Part shown: positions 5,117-5,137 of the stretch, piece by piece
How positions within the stretch are numbered: position 1 is the first letter of the stretch
How the letters are laid out: the number at the start of each line of letters is the position of its first letter
Assembly: GCA_019418525.1 (NCBI GenBank)
Contig: DYBS01000169.1
Location: 1 to 5,137 of the forward strand
DNA length: 5,137 bases
Direction: 5' to 3'
Source: Clostridiales bacterium
GTDB lineage: Bacteria; Bacillota; Clostridia; Oscillospirales; Oscillospiraceae
The notes under the pieces: generated by a model
Databases searched by the model: none
What the model was told of the DNA's origin: nothing
Seen by the model: only the letters and a program-made list of their open reading frames with translations
Position numbers and translations under genes: made by a program

Positions 5117-5137
5117 AGCACCGCTTTCTTTGCAAAG

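Noticed and set aside
3156..5135. A 659-codon open frame on the minus strand opposite aspS
   Set aside because: Its translation is rich in Gly, His, Val and Leu in the pattern produced by reading GC-rich third-position codons backwards. AspRS motifs on the + strand fully explain the region.

Overview
This window looks like chromosomal DNA from a GC-rich anaerobic Firmicute of the Oscillospiraceae / Flavonifractor-Oscillibacter type. The evidence is strong third-position G/C codon bias, Shine-Dalgarno sites before every gene, a secreted S-layer-homology (SLH) protein, and intergenic repeats of a kind I associate with this group. The genus is an inference; nothing in the window proves it. All three genes read on the + strand.

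Layout: positions 1-361 are non-coding and rich in hairpins. They hold two inverted copies of a G/C hairpin followed by a T-rich tail, a roughly 52-nt imperfect hairpin between them, an A/T hairpin, a GC-rich repeat unit, and finally the hisS ribosome binding site. hisS (362-1711) encodes histidyl-tRNA synthetase. Four bases after its stop, a 475-residue secreted protein begins (1716-3143). It has a signal peptide, three N-terminal SLH repeats and an unassigned C-terminal half that may contain a SurA_N-like and a GerMN-like region. After a 48-bp spacer of only 23% GC comes aspS (3192-4991), which encodes a bacterial-type aspartyl-tRNA synthetase with a GAD domain. A strong intrinsic terminator follows at 5005-5038. 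The window then ends in two minus-strand copies of the same GC-rich repeat that precedes hisS.

The hisS...aspS pairing is a known Firmicute arrangement. The odd point is a cell-surface protein gene between the two synthetases, tightly coupled to hisS. I infer a single transcription unit ending at the aspS terminator, possibly boosted by a promoter in the AT-rich spacer. No T-box leader is visible upstream of hisS within the window. Both synthetases show motif variants unlike the Bacillus-type enzymes: HisRS has an RFDLTVP motif with Asp at the usual Glu, and AspRS resembles the alphaproteobacterial subfamily. I do not see a clearly new multi-gene system. The items most worth a second look are the uncharacterised SLH protein, the modular intergenic repeat family on both sides of the cluster, and a sharp patch of unfavoured codons in aspS.
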